Source of the DNA: Actinomycetes bacterium
GTDB lineage: Bacteria; Actinomycetota; Acidimicrobiia; Acidimicrobiales; RAAP-2
NCBI GenBank assembly: GCA_021828005.1
Contig: JAKATJ010000012.1
Location: 1-33,098, forward strand
Direction of reading: 5' to 3'
Length of the DNA stretch: 33,098 nt
Shown here: positions 1-12,481 of the stretch, in pieces
Numbering within the stretch: the first letter of the stretch is position 1
How the letters are laid out: every line of letters starts with the position of its first letter
Translations under genes and position numbers: made by a program
Notes under the pieces: generated by a model
What the model was told of the DNA's origin: nothing
The model's input: only the letters and a program-made list of their open reading frames with translations
The model's database searches: none

Positions 1-431
1 TCGCGGCCCTTGTCGAGCCGGAGCCGGACCTGCGCCGCCGGGTCGCCGCGGGCGACCAGCCGCGCCTGCTGGACCTCCGCGGACGGCGGCAGGAGGAGCA
101 CCACCACCGCGTCCGGGCACCTCGCCACGACCTGTTCGGCGCCCTGGAGGTCGATCTCGAGGAGCACGTCGGCGCCGGACGGGGGGTCCGGCGTCGGCGT
201 CCCGTAGAGGTTGCCGAGGTACTCGGCCCACTCGAAGAACCCGCCCTCTGCGATCCGGCTGCGGAATTGCTCCGGCGTCACCCACACGTAGGCGTCCTCG
301 GCCTCGCCTGGACGCCGCGGTCGCGTCGTCCAGGATCGGCTCAGCCACAGATCGGGCACCCGCGCCCTGAGCGCGGCCGCGACGGTGCCCTTGCCTGCAC
401 CGCCGGGGCCGATCAGGACGAACGTCGTCAG
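1..431 (-). CDS. gmk: Guanylate kinase, 3' end truncated by window edge
   Basis: Minus-strand translation reads LTTFVLIGPGGAGKGTVAAALRARVPDLWLSRSWTTRPRRPGEAEDAYVWVTPEQFRSRIAEGGFFEWAEYLGNLYGTPTPD...VLLEIDLQGAEQVVARCPDAVVVLLLPPS: Gmk P-loop, TTRPRRPGE, FxEWAxxxGNLYGTP and LLEIDxQGA motifs. Not in the ORF track because it is partial and has no canonical start. Start set at CTG 431-429 by inference. Confidence 0.9.
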   Translation of the reverse strand, partial: MTTFVLIGPGGAGKGTVAAALRARVPDLWLSRSWTTRPRRPGEAEDAYVWVTPEQFRSRIAEGGFFEWAEYLGNLYGTPTPDPPSGADVLLEIDLQGAEQVVARCPDAVVVLLLPPSAEVQQARLVARGDPAAQVRLRLDKGR

Positions 432-748
432 CGCGAGGCGGTCTGCTCGAGGAGCTCGGCCCGCTGCTTCGCCCCCAGGCCCTGAAGCCGGCGGCTCTCG
501 GCGATCCCGACGGTGACCATGAGCCGGCGCGCCTTCACCTTGCCGAGCCCGGGAAGGGACTCGAGCACGGAAACCACCTTCATCTTCCCGACGGTCTCGT
601 CGGACTCCGCCTGGTCCAGGAGCTGGGCAAGGGTGAGGGAGCCCATCTTCAGCCTCTCCTTCACCTCCGCCCGCTCCCGTCGCACCTTGGCGGCTTTCTC
701 CAGCGCGGCTTGGCGCTGCTCGGCGGTGAGTGCGGGGGGTTGCGGCAT
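428..748 (-). CDS. mihF: Actinobacterial integration host factor (mIHF)
   Basis: 106 aa MPQPPALTAEQRQAALEKAAKVRRERAEVKERLKMGSLTLAQLLDQAESDETVGKMKVVSVLESLPGLGKVKARRLMVTVGIAESRRLQGLG: characteristic mIHF with helix-two-turn-helix core, next to gmk. The 234 aa ORF in the track is over-extended; ATG at 748-746 follows TACAGT. Confidence 0.93.
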   Translation of the reverse strand: MPQPPALTAEQRQAALEKAAKVRRERAEVKERLKMGSLTLAQLLDQAESDETVGKMKVVSVLESLPGLGKVKARRLMVTVGIAESRRLQGLGAKQRAELLEQTASR

Positions 749-770
749 GTGCCGACTGTAGCCTCCCTGA

Positions 771-1643
771 TCAGGGCAGGGCGGCAGCGAGCTCGTCTCG
801 CAGGCGCGAAGCCGCCGCCCGCAGCCCGTTCCGCCCCTCCGACAAGAGCGTCCGTGACGCCGACGGGAGGACCGTGCCCGGTGCGCAGCGCGCGAACCGG
901 CGTGCCACGTCGGCCACGGTGGCCCCCTGCGCGCCCAGCCCCGGCGCCAGCACCACCCCGGCGAGGTCGCTGAGCCCTTCGGGCGGGGTCCTTCCCGTCG
1001 CGCTGACGACCACCCCGACCGAGCCGAGACCGCCCGCCCGGCCGACCTCCTCGGAGTTCCAGCGGCTGATCGAACGCACCATCGACTCCTCGACCGTGGC
1101 GCCCTCGCGGAGCACCGCCTCCTGGAGCTCACGACCCTCGGGGTTCGAGCTCGTCACGACGACGACGAGCCCCCGCCCCGTCGCACGTGCGGCGACGACC
1201 ATCGGGAAGAGCGCGCCGATGCCGACGTAGGGCGTGGCGGTGACCGCGTCCGCGGCGAGGGGACCGCGGAACCACGCGTCCGCGTACGCCTCGGTGGTGC
1301 TGCCGATGTCCCCACGCTTGGCGTCCGCGACGACGAGCATCCCAGCGCCGCGTGCTGCGGCGACGAGCTGCTCGAACGCCGAGATGCCTCGTGCCCCGTG
1401 CCGCTCGAAGAACGCGACCTGTGGCTTCAGCGCTGCGACGACGCCATCGAGCTCGCGGACGCACGCCTCCCCGAACGAGAGGAGCCCATCGGCGTCGTCG
1501 GGGAGCCCGAAGACGTCGAGGAGCGCCGGGGAGGGGTCGATGCCGACGCAGAGCGGGCCGAGCGCGCGGATCGCGGCCCGGACGCGCTCGCCGAAGGTGG
1601 CGGTGCCGGGCACGGCGGGTGCGTGGTCAGCCGAGGGCGGCAC
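771..1643 (-). CDS. pyrF: Orotidine 5'-phosphate decarboxylase
   Basis: 290 aa; LCVGIDPSPALL, VVADAKRGDIGSTTEAYA, APGLGAQGATVADVA; follows pyrD with a short overlap. Confidence 0.95.
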   Translation of the reverse strand: MPPSADHAPAVPGTATFGERVRAAIRALGPLCVGIDPSPALLDVFGLPDDADGLLSFGEACVRELDGVVAALKPQVAFFERHGARGISAFEQLVAAARGAGMLVVADAKRGDIGSTTEAYADAWFRGPLAADAVTATPYVGIGALFPMVVAARATGRGLVVVVTSSNPEGRELQEAVLREGATVEESMVRSISRWNSEEVGRAGGLGSVGVVVSATGRTPPEGLSDLAGVVLAPGLGAQGATVADVARRFARCAPGTVLPSASRTLLSEGRNGLRAAASRLRDELAAALP

Positions 1644-2551
1644 CGCTCAGCTCCTCTGCCGTCGTCTTGCGCCGCGCGCACCAGCGCGCCAGCTCCTCTT
1701 GCACTCGCCACGGCGCGCGCGGGTCCGCGAACGTCGCGGTGCCGACCTGGACGGCGTTCGCCCCCGCCATGAGCAGCTCCGCCGCGTCCGCTCCCGACGT
1801 GACCCCGCCCACGCCCACGATCGGCGCATCGGGGAACGCACGCCGGCAGTCGTGGACGGCACGGACGGCGATGGGGTGCAGCGCCGGCCCCGACAACCCG
1901 CCGGCGAACGGCGCGCGGCCGTCGTCGACGTCCACCCACATCGCCGGCATCGTGTTCACGAGCGTGAGACCGGACGCGCCCGCCTCGAGCGCCGCCGCTG
2001 CGATCACGCAGATGTCCGGCACCGCCGGGCTGAGCTTCGCCCACACCGGGACCCCGCTGCGCCCGAGCACGCCGGCCGCCGCGGCGACCGCCTCGGCGGT
2101 CCCCTCGGGGGAATGGGCGAACAGGTGACCAGAGAGGTTCGGGCAGCTCACGTTCACCTCGACGGCGACGACCCCGGGCGTGACCTCCCCGCCACCGGCC
2201 AGGAGCGCCGCCGCTGCGGCGGCGAACTCCGCGGCCGTGCCGCCCCAGACGCTCGCGACCACCGCCGCGCCGTGGGCGAGCAGGCCGGGGAGGTCCCGCG
2301 CGCGCCAGGCCGCGACACCGGGGCCCTGGAGCCCGACACGGTTCAGCATCGAGCCGCCCGCGGCGCCGTGGACACGCATGCCGTCGTTCCCCGGCCAGGG
2401 GTGCGCCGCCAGTGACTTCACCACGACCGCCCCGAGGTCGGCGAGCGGGCCGTAGGCGGCGAGCTCGGCCCCGTGGCCCGACGTCCCCGACGCGGTCATC
2501 ACGGCGGAGCGGAGCCGCAGCCCGCCGACCCTCGTCGCGAGCGCGCGCCGC

Positions 2552-2571
<20 letters not shown>
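1627..2571 (-). CDS. pyrD: Dihydroorotate dehydrogenase, class 1B-like catalytic subunit
   Basis: 314 aa; [21 protein letters not shown] (class 1 catalytic Cys loop), [59 protein letters not shown] upstream of the ATG. Confidence 0.93.
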
Positions 2572-5857
<3,286 letters not shown>

Positions 5858-5889
5858 GTCTCGCTCCCTTCCGTCCGTCTCGAACCGCG

Positions 5890-6957
5890 CTAGCCGAGCA
5901 TCTCGGCGAACGCGCGGAACAGGTACCTGGCGTCGTGCGGTCCGGGGCCCGCCTCTGGGTGGTACTGGACGGAGAACGCGCTCGCCCCTGCGAGGCGCAC
6001 GCCCTCGACGACCCCGTCGTTCAGGTTCACGTGCGTCACCTCGGCGCCGGGGACGTCGGTCACCGCGTAGTTGTGGTTCTGGCTCGTGATCTCGACGGCC
6101 CCGTCGGCCAGCCGCTGCACGGGATGGTTGGTCCCGTGGTGGCCGAACAACAGCTTGTACGTCGAGCCGCCGAGCGCTGCGCAGAGGAGCTGGTGGCCGA
6201 GGCAGATCCCGAAGATGGGCACCTTGCCGACCAGGTCGGCGATCGCCGACGTCGGCCCGGGGAGCGCGCCCGGGTCGCCGGGGCCGTTCGACAGGAGCAC
6301 GCCGTCGGGCTCCATGGCCAAGACGTCGGAAGCCGGCGTCGACGCGGGGACCACCGTCACCGTCCCCATCCGTTCGAGCTGCCGGAGCATCGTCTGCTTC
6401 ACGCCGAAGTCGTACGCGACGACCCGGCGCGGTCCGCTCCCGCGTACGTACGGGGCAGGCGTGGTCACGTCCGACACGAGGTCGCGGCCGTCGGTCGGAA
6501 GCGCCTGCGCGGCCGCCTCGCGCAGCGCCGTTTCGCCGGCCGTCCCGAAGGCGCAGGGCATGGCGCCCTTGTCGCGCAGGTGGCGCGTCAAGCGGCGCGT
6601 GTCGACGCCGCTCACCGCGGGGACGCCCCGGCGCCGAAGCCAGCAGTCGAGGCCTTCCCTCGCGCGCCAGCTCGAGGGCTCCGGCGTGAGGTCGCGGACG
6701 ACGACGCCGAGGCAGTGGACCCGGCCCGACTCGTCGTCCTCGCCGTTGGTGCCGTAGTTCCCGATGTGCGGGTACGTGAAGGCAACCACCTGGCCGGCGT
6801 ACGACGGGTCGGTGAGCACCTCTTGATAACCGCAGAGCGCAGTGTTGAAGACGAGCTCGCCCGTCGCAACCGGTGCCGGCGCGCCGGCGGCCTCGCCCTC
6901 GAACACCTCGCCGTCGGCGAGCACGAGCAGCGCAGCAGCACGCGGGCCACCGCTCAC
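5890..6957 (-). CDS. carA: Carbamoyl-phosphate synthase small subunit
   Basis: [69 protein letters not shown]...[15 protein letters not shown]...SQNHNYAV. Start refined from 7032 to GTG 6957-6955, forming a GTGA overlap with the pyrC stop. Confidence 0.96.
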   Translation of the reverse strand: MSGGPRAAALLVLADGEVFEGEAAGAPAPVATGELVFNTALCGYQEVLTDPSYAGQVVAFTYPHIGNYGTNGEDDESGRVHCLGVVVRDLTPEPSSWRAREGLDCWLRRRGVPAVSGVDTRRLTRHLRDKGAMPCAFGTAGETALREAAAQALPTDGRDLVSDVTTPAPYVRGSGPRRVVAYDFGVKQTMLRQLERMGTVTVVPASTPASDVLAMEPDGVLLSNGPGDPGALPGPTSAIADLVGKVPIFGICLGHQLLCAALGGSTYKLLFGHHGTNHPVQRLADGAVEITSQNHNYAVTDVPGAEVTHVNLNDGVVEGVRLAGASAFSVQYHPEAGPGPHDARYLFRAFAEMLG

Positions 6958-8240
6958 CGCTGCGCCTCCGCGTCGACGACGACCGCCTCGCCTGCCGCGA
7001 TCGTGTGGCGGTTCCTGCCCGTGAACGTCCACCCCGAAAAGGGGGTGTTCCGGCTCCGGCTCGAAAGCCGCGCCGGGTCGACCGTCCAGGTGGCCGCGGG
7101 GTCGATCACGCAGAGGTTGGCGGCGGCGCCCTCCACCACCGGGCCGCCCTGGCGCGGGGCCAGGCCGGCGATCTGCGCGGGCCGCCAGCTCATGCAGGCG
7201 AGCGCGAGCTCGAGGCCGAGGAACGAGAGCGCGACCGACAGCGCCGTCTCCAGCCCGAGCATGCCGGGAGGCGCCTCGTCGAAGGGAAGGTCCTTCGCCT
7301 CGGGGGCGTGCGGGGCGTGGTCGGTCGCGATCGCGTCGACCACCCCGTCACAGAGCCCGTCACGAAGGCGCTCCACGTCCTCTCGGCTGCGTAGCGGCGG
7401 GCTCACCTTGAACATGGGGTCGTACCCGGCGCACGCGGCGTCCGTCAGCACGAGGTGGTGCGGGGTCACCTCGGAGGTGACGCACAGCCCCTCGGCCTTG
7501 GCCCGCCGGACCAGCTCGACAGAGCCCGCGGTCGACAGGTGGAGGAGGTGGAGCCGGGCACCCGTGAGACGCGCGAGCGCGATGTCGCGGCCGACCATCG
7601 TCTCCTCGGCCGCCGCCGGAGCCCCCGGCAGACCGAGCCGGCTCGACCACGCCCCCTCGTGCATGGCGCCACCCGCCGCCAGGGCGGCGTCCTCGCAGTG
7701 CTGGGCGAGGGTCACGCCGAGCCCGCGCGCGTAGTCGAGCGCCCGGCGCATCAGCGCGCCGTCCTGGACGCCCGCGCCGTCGTCGGTGAAGATCCGGACA
7801 CCGAGCGCGGCGAGCTCGCCCATGGGCGCCAGCCGCTCCCCCTCCCTGCCGACCGTGATCGCTCCTGCGACCGCCACCTCGACGGGCGCGCGTGCCCCGA
7901 GCGCGAGCACCTCGGTCGCGACCGCGGCGCAGTCGACCGGCGGCTCGGTGTTCGGCATGGCGACCACCGCCGTGTACCCGCCGAGCGCCGCCGACCGGGC
8001 GCCCGTCTCCACGGTCTCGGCCTCCTCCCCCCCGGGTTCGCGCAGGTGGGCGTGGAGGTCCACGAGGCCCGGCGCCACCACGCACCCGCCTGCGTCAAGC
8101 ACCAGCGCGCGGCTCGGCGCGTCACGCGCGGCGTCGGGCCCCACGGCACGGACGACCCCGTCGGCGACCACCACGTCGGCCCGGCGGCGGCCGACCGCGT
8201 CCAGGACCTCGCCGCCTCGCAGCACGAGCGGCCGGCTCAC
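6954..8240 (-). CDS. pyrC: Dihydroorotase
   Basis: [28 protein letters not shown]...[50 protein letters not shown]...; GTG 8240-8238 overlaps the pyrB TGA (GTGA). Confidence 0.96.
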   Translation of the reverse strand: MSRPLVLRGGEVLDAVGRRRADVVVADGVVRAVGPDAARDAPSRALVLDAGGCVVAPGLVDLHAHLREPGGEEAETVETGARSAALGGYTAVVAMPNTEPPVDCAAVATEVLALGARAPVEVAVAGAITVGREGERLAPMGELAALGVRIFTDDGAGVQDGALMRRALDYARGLGVTLAQHCEDAALAAGGAMHEGAWSSRLGLPGAPAAAEETMVGRDIALARLTGARLHLLHLSTAGSVELVRRAKAEGLCVTSEVTPHHLVLTDAACAGYDPMFKVSPPLRSREDVERLRDGLCDGVVDAIATDHAPHAPEAKDLPFDEAPPGMLGLETALSVALSFLGLELALACMSWRPAQIAGLAPRQGGPVVEGAAANLCVIDPAATWTVDPARLSSRSRNTPFSGWTFTGRNRHTIAAGEAVVVDAEAQR

Positions 8241-9151
8241 ATCGCACCGCCGAGCAACAAGAAGAGGACGGCCATCCGGACCGCGACCCCGTTGGTCACC
8301 TGGCGCGTGACCACCGCCTGGGGAAGGTCGGCGACGTCGCTCGCGATCTCGACGCCGCGGATCATGGGACCTGGGTGGGTGACGACCGCGTCGGGGTCCA
8401 GGAGCCGAGCCCGCCGAGCGGTCAAGCCGAAGCGGGCCGTGTACTCGCGCAGCGTCGGGACGAACATGCCGGCGCCGCGTTCGGCCTGCAGCCTGAGCAG
8501 GGACACGACGTCGGCCTTCGGCAGCGCCGCGTCGAGGTCGTCGGTCACCTCGACCGGCCATCCCTCGAGGGAAGCTGGCAGCAGGCTCCCCGGCGCGACG
8601 AGGGTCACCGACGCGCCGAGCGCGTCGTAGGCGAGGACCTGAGACCGGGCCACCCGGCTGTGGAGGACGTCTCCGACCACGAGGACCCTCAGCCCCTCGA
8701 TCTCGCCGCGTACCTGGCGCACCGTGAAGCAGTCCAGCAACGCCTGGGTCGGGTGCTCGTGCCACCCGTCGCCCCCGTTCACCACCTTGCAGCGCCGCAC
8801 CCACCTGCTCACCTGCACGGGCACGCCCGCCGACGGGTGCCGGACGACGAGCGCGTCCATGCCCATCGCCTCGATGGTCTCGACGGTGTCGCGGACCGAC
8901 TCGCCCTTCTTCACCGAGGAGGCGCCGACCGAGAACGAGAGCACGTCGGCGGACAGGCGCTTGGCCGCCGTCTCGAAGGAGAGGCGGGTGCGGGTCGAGT
9001 CCTCGAAGAACAGCGTCGCGATCGCCTTGCCGCGCAGCGTCGGGACCTTCCGTATCGGGCGCGTCCCGACTTCGGCGAAGGCCTCCGCGACGCGCAGGAC
9101 CTCCTCGATCCCGTCGCGCCCGAGGTCCGACACCGAGAGCAGGTGTGTCAC
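8237..9151 (-). CDS. pyrB: Aspartate carbamoyltransferase catalytic subunit
   Basis: 304 aa; [56 protein letters not shown] start overlapping the pyrR stop. Confidence 0.97.
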   Translation of the reverse strand: MTHLLSVSDLGRDGIEEVLRVAEAFAEVGTRPIRKVPTLRGKAIATLFFEDSTRTRLSFETAAKRLSADVLSFSVGASSVKKGESVRDTVETIEAMGMDALVVRHPSAGVPVQVSRWVRRCKVVNGGDGWHEHPTQALLDCFTVRQVRGEIEGLRVLVVGDVLHSRVARSQVLAYDALGASVTLVAPGSLLPASLEGWPVEVTDDLDAALPKADVVSLLRLQAERGAGMFVPTLREYTARFGLTARRARLLDPDAVVTHPGPMIRGVEIASDVADLPQAVVTRQVTNGVAVRMAVLFLLLGGAM

Positions 9152-9702
9152 TGCAGGGTCCCGATCGTCACGCCGTCCTCGGAGACGTCCACCATCTCGT
9201 CCCGCCGGGTCGGGAGGTTCTTCCCGACGTAGTCCGGCCTGATCGGAAGCTCTCGATGGCCGCGGTCGACCATCACCGCCAGCTGCACCGTGCGCGCCCG
9301 CCCGAAGTCGCTCAGCGCGTGGAGCGCGGCCCGCACGGTGCGCCCGGTGAACAGCACGTCGTCGACCAGCACCACGGCCTTGCCTGTGAGCTCGCAGGGG
9401 ATCTCGGTCACCGCCTCGGGCAGCACGGGCCGGAGCCCGATGTCGTCGCGGTAGAAGGCGACGTCGAGGGTCCCCATCAAGACGTCTGCGCCCTCGGCTT
9501 GCCGCAGCGCCTCGGCGATGCCACGAGCCAGCGGCACGCCGCCGGTCTGCAAGCCGACGAGCACGACGCCGTCGAGGCCGCCGTTGCGCTCGGCGATCTC
9601 GTGCGCCATCCGGACGAGCGCGCGGTGGAGGTCCGCTGCGGAGAGGACCTGGGTCCGTGGCACGAAGATGCGGCCGCGGTTACTGCGCTTGCGCTCGGCC
9701 AA
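9148..9702 (-). CDS. pyrR: Bifunctional pyr operon regulator / uracil phosphoribosyltransferase PyrR
   Basis: [28 protein letters not shown] (PRPP loop), [24 protein letters not shown] start at 9702-9700 preferred over the track GTG (9729): AGGAGG sits 4 nt upstream of it, and the upstream GTG lies inside a PyrR-binding motif. Confidence 0.95.
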   Translation of the reverse strand: MAERKRSNRGRIFVPRTQVLSAADLHRALVRMAHEIAERNGGLDGVVLVGLQTGGVPLARGIAEALRQAEGADVLMGTLDVAFYRDDIGLRPVLPEAVTEIPCELTGKAVVLVDDVLFTGRTVRAALHALSDFGRARTVQLAVMVDRGHRELPIRPDYVGKNLPTRRDEMVDVSEDGVTIGTLQ

Positions 9703-9736
9703 CGGTCCTCCTGTCCGTACGGGCCTCACAGGACCC
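9703..9736 (-). promoter_or_regulatory. PyrR-binding RNA loop overlapping the pyrR Shine-Dalgarno (translational autoregulation)
   Basis: RNA 5'-GGGUCCUGUGAGGCCCGUACGGACAGGAGGACCG-3' then UUG. UCCUGUGAGGC matches the PyrR loop consensus UCCNGNGAGGY. GGUCCUGU can pair with ACAGG(AGG)ACC, burying the AGGAGG. Confidence 0.75.
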
Positions 9737-9778
9737 GCTTCACGGTCGAAGGGGAACCTTACCCCGCGGGTGCCCCCG

Positions 9779-10177
9779 TCAGCGCACCTGCGCCGCGACC
9801 GTGCGCAAGATGCCGTTCACGAAGGCGCCGGACTCCTCGGTCGAGTAGGTCTTGGCGAGCTCGACCGCTTCATCGAGCACGACGGCCGTCGGGGGCCCGT
9901 CCTGGTCGAGCAGCTCGGCGACGGCCATCCGCAGGACCAGACGATCGACGACGGCCATCCGTTCGAGCGGCCATCCGATCGAGGCGGCCGCGATGAGCGC
10001 GTCGGCGCGGACCCGGTGGCGCTCCGCGGCGGCGACGAGGTCGGCCGCGAAGCGGTCGGGCGGGACCGCCAGCGCGGCCACGACCGCGGTCGGCGCCTCC
10101 CTCTTGAGCTCCGCCTCGTAGAGCAGCCCGAGCGCGCGTTCGCGCGACTGGTGCCTCGTGGGCTCGTCGGTCGGCAC
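9779..10177 (-). CDS. nusB: Transcription antitermination factor NusB
   Basis: 132 aa; [63 protein letters not shown]. Confidence 0.95.
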   Translation of the reverse strand: MPTDEPTRHQSRERALGLLYEAELKREAPTAVVAALAVPPDRFAADLVAAAERHRVRADALIAAASIGWPLERMAVVDRLVLRMAVAELLDQDGPPTAVVLDEAVELAKTYSTEESGAFVNGILRTVAAQVR

Positions 10178-10213
10178 GTTCGCTCGGGGCTCGTCGCTCT
10201 GGATCGGGCTCGT

Positions 10214-10236
10214 CGGTGGGCGTAGAGCGCCCGCCG
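10214..10236 (-). terminator. Short GC-rich hairpin between efp and nusB (possible attenuator or processing site)
   Basis: cggtgggcgtagagcgcccgccg: GGGCG/CGCCC stem with 5-nt loop, extended by CGG/CCG across one mismatch; no T-tract. Confidence 0.25.
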
Positions 10237-10243
10237 GGCCCGC

Positions 10244-10804
10244 TCAGGCCCGTGCCAGGTACTCGCCGGACCGGGTGTCGACCCGGATCGACTCCCCCGG
10301 GTTGACGAACAGCGGCACCTGCACCACGAGGCCCGTCTCGACGGTCGCTGGCTTGCGGGCGCCCGAGACCCGGTCCCCCTGGATGCCCGGCTCCGTGTCG
10401 GTCACGGTCAGCTCCACTGCTGCGGGAAGGTCGATCCCGACGATGTCGCTCCCGTGCATCTGGAGGTAGACGGCGTTCCCCTCCCTCAGGTAGCTGGCGG
10501 CGTCGCCGAGCGTCGCCCGGGTGACCTGGATCTGCTCATAGCTCGTCGAGTCCATGAAGACGTACTCGTCGCCGTCGCGGTAGAGGAACTGCATCTCGTG
10601 CTTGTCGATGATGGCCTGCTCGAGCTTCTCGTCGGCACGATAGGTCTTCTCGAGCACCGCGCCCGTTCGCACGTTCTTCAGCTTGGTGCGGACGAACGCT
10701 CCGCCCTTGCCGGGCTTCACGTGCTGGAACTCGACGACGGTGAAGAGACCTTCGGGGAGATCGAGCGTCATGCCGTTCTTCAGGTCGTTCGTGGAGACGG
10801 GCAT
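10244..10804 (-). CDS. efp: Elongation factor P
   Basis: 186 aa; MPVSTNDLKNGMTLDLPEGLFTVVEFQHVKPGKGGAFVRTKLKNVRTGAVLEKTYRADEKL; lysine at the KPGKGGAF loop tip; SD AGAGGA upstream. Confidence 0.97.
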   Translation of the reverse strand: MPVSTNDLKNGMTLDLPEGLFTVVEFQHVKPGKGGAFVRTKLKNVRTGAVLEKTYRADEKLEQAIIDKHEMQFLYRDGDEYVFMDSTSYEQIQVTRATLGDAASYLREGNAVYLQMHGSDIVGIDLPAAVELTVTDTEPGIQGDRVSGARKPATVETGLVVQVPLFVNPGESIRVDTRSGEYLARA

Positions 10805-10883
10805 CGGGTCCTCTCGGCGCTCCTGTGCTCTTGGCTGCTCTGTCCTGCTCCGGTCGCGTTCGGGCGGTCGCCTGCCCGCGTCC

Positions 10884-11969
10884 TCACGCCGCGGCAGTCT
10901 TGGTGAAGTTCGTGAGGGCTCGGCTTCCCGTCTCGACCACCACCAGGGTGTCCTCGATCCGGACGCCGCCGGTCCCCGGGAGGTACACCCCCGGCTCCAC
11001 CGTGACGATCATGCCGGCGGCCAGGGTAGCAGTGCCGAGCGCGTTCACCGTCGGCGCCTCGTGGATGTCGAGCCCCACACCGTGGCCGGTGCCGTGCTCG
11101 AACCGCTCCGCCCAGCCAGCCGCCGCGATCACGTCGCGGCAGATCGCGTCGACCTTGCTGCAGGCCACGCCCGGAGCCACGGCCGCCACGCCGAGCGCCT
11201 GGGCGTCGGCCACGACGTCGAACACCTTGGCCAGCTCGCCCTCGGGCTCGCCCCCCACGCAGAACGTCCGGGTCATGTCCGACCGGTAGCCGTCGAAGGT
11301 CGCGCCGAAGTCGATCACGACGGGCTCCCCCCGCCCGATCCTGCGGTCCGTCGGGCGGTGGTGCGGCTTCGCGGAATTCGGCCCGGCCGCGACGATGGTC
11401 TCGAAGGCGACGCTCTCGGCGCCCCCTCGGCACATGGCGGCGTCGAGCTCCAACGCGAGCTCCGACTCCGTCACCCCGCTCGACACCATGGCGAGCACGT
11501 CTGCGAGCGCGGCGTCGGCGATCGCGGCGGCGCGCGCCACGCGGTCGACCTCACCGGCGTCCTTGATCTCGCGAAGCGCCTCGACCTGCCCGATCGTCGG
11601 GAGGACCTCGCCCACGAGCTCTCTCCACTGCCGGCTGTCGTTCCAGCTCACGTGGTCCGCCTCCAGGCCGACGTGCGCCGCGGCGGAGACGAACGCCCGC
11701 ACCGCCTCCCGCTGGGCGCCCAGCGCCCCGACGGCGATCTCGACGGGGGCACCAGCCGCCGCCACCTGCTCGGCCGATTGCGTACGGTACCGACCGTCGG
11801 TGGTGAGCAGCGCGCCGCCCGCGCTGACCGCGAGCAGGCCGGCGGAGCCGGTGAAGCCCGTCAGGTAGCGGACGTTCGAAAGGTTCGTGACGACGAGCGC
11901 GTCCACACCCGCGTCGTCGAAGCGCGCCCGGAGCCGGTCGAGCCTGCCCGCGACGTCGAGGGGGATCAT
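10884..11969 (-). CDS. pepQ: M24 family aminopeptidase P / Xaa-Pro peptidase
   Basis: MIPLDVAGRLDRLRARFDDAGVDALVVTNLSNVRYLTGFTGSAG...VVIDFGATFDGYRSDMTRTF...FEHGTGHGVGLDIHEAP...TVEPGVYLPGTGGVRIEDTLVV: M24 metal ligands. Start refined to ATG 11969 (ATGA overlap with aroQ). Confidence 0.93.
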   Translation of the reverse strand: MIPLDVAGRLDRLRARFDDAGVDALVVTNLSNVRYLTGFTGSAGLLAVSAGGALLTTDGRYRTQSAEQVAAAGAPVEIAVGALGAQREAVRAFVSAAAHVGLEADHVSWNDSRQWRELVGEVLPTIGQVEALREIKDAGEVDRVARAAAIADAALADVLAMVSSGVTESELALELDAAMCRGGAESVAFETIVAAGPNSAKPHHRPTDRRIGRGEPVVIDFGATFDGYRSDMTRTFCVGGEPEGELAKVFDVVADAQALGVAAVAPGVACSKVDAICRDVIAAAGWAERFEHGTGHGVGLDIHEAPTVNALGTATLAAGMIVTVEPGVYLPGTGGVRIEDTLVVVETGSRALTNFTKTAAA

Positions 11970-12481
11970 GGTCGTGGCTCCTCGTCTTTCCGGAGGTCTT
12001 CGCGTGCGGGCGCGGGTGCCGGGGGGGCATCGCCTCGCACGTGCGCGCGCGCCCCGCAGATCCGCACCGCGGCTTCGACGGCGAGCTCGTAGCCGAGCCC
12101 GCCCATGCCGGCGACCAGCCCGTCTGCGGCGGGAGCGACCACCGAGGTGTGCCGGAACGGCTCCCGGGCGGCGGGGTTCGACAGGTGGAGCTCGACGACC
12201 ACCCCATCGTAGGCACGGAGCGCGTCGTGGAGCGACCAGCTCGTGTGCGTGAGCGCGCCGGCGTTCACCACCACCGCGTCGGCCCGCCCTCGTGCCGCGT
12301 GCACGGCGTCGACGAGCGCACCCTCGTCGTTGGTCTGGAAGTGGTCGAGCGTCCATCCGTGGGACGCCGCCACGGCCGCGGCGCGCCGCACGTGCGAGGC
12401 GAGCGCATCGGTGCCGTACACCCCCGGCTCGCGGCGACCGAGCAGGTCCAGGTTCGGGCCCGATAGCAGCGTCACGTGCAT
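11966..12481 (-). CDS. aroQ: 3-dehydroquinate dehydratase, type II
   Basis: MHVTLLSGPNLDLLGRREPGVYGTDAL...FQTNDEGALVDAVHAARGRADAVVVNAGALTHTSWSLHDALRAYDGVVVELHLSNPAAREPFRHTSVVAPAADGLVAGMGGLGYELAVEA. Confidence 0.95.
   Translation of the reverse strand: MHVTLLSGPNLDLLGRREPGVYGTDALASHVRRAAAVAASHGWTLDHFQTNDEGALVDAVHAARGRADAVVVNAGALTHTSWSLHDALRAYDGVVVELHLSNPAAREPFRHTSVVAPAADGLVAGMGGLGYELAVEAAVRICGARAHVRGDAPPAPAPAREDLRKDEEPRP

Noticed and set aside
9703-9729. Upstream GTG start of pyrR giving MRPVRTGGP
   Set aside because: Lies within the PyrR-binding loop and the SD hairpin; TTG 9702 is 4 nt after AGGAGG.
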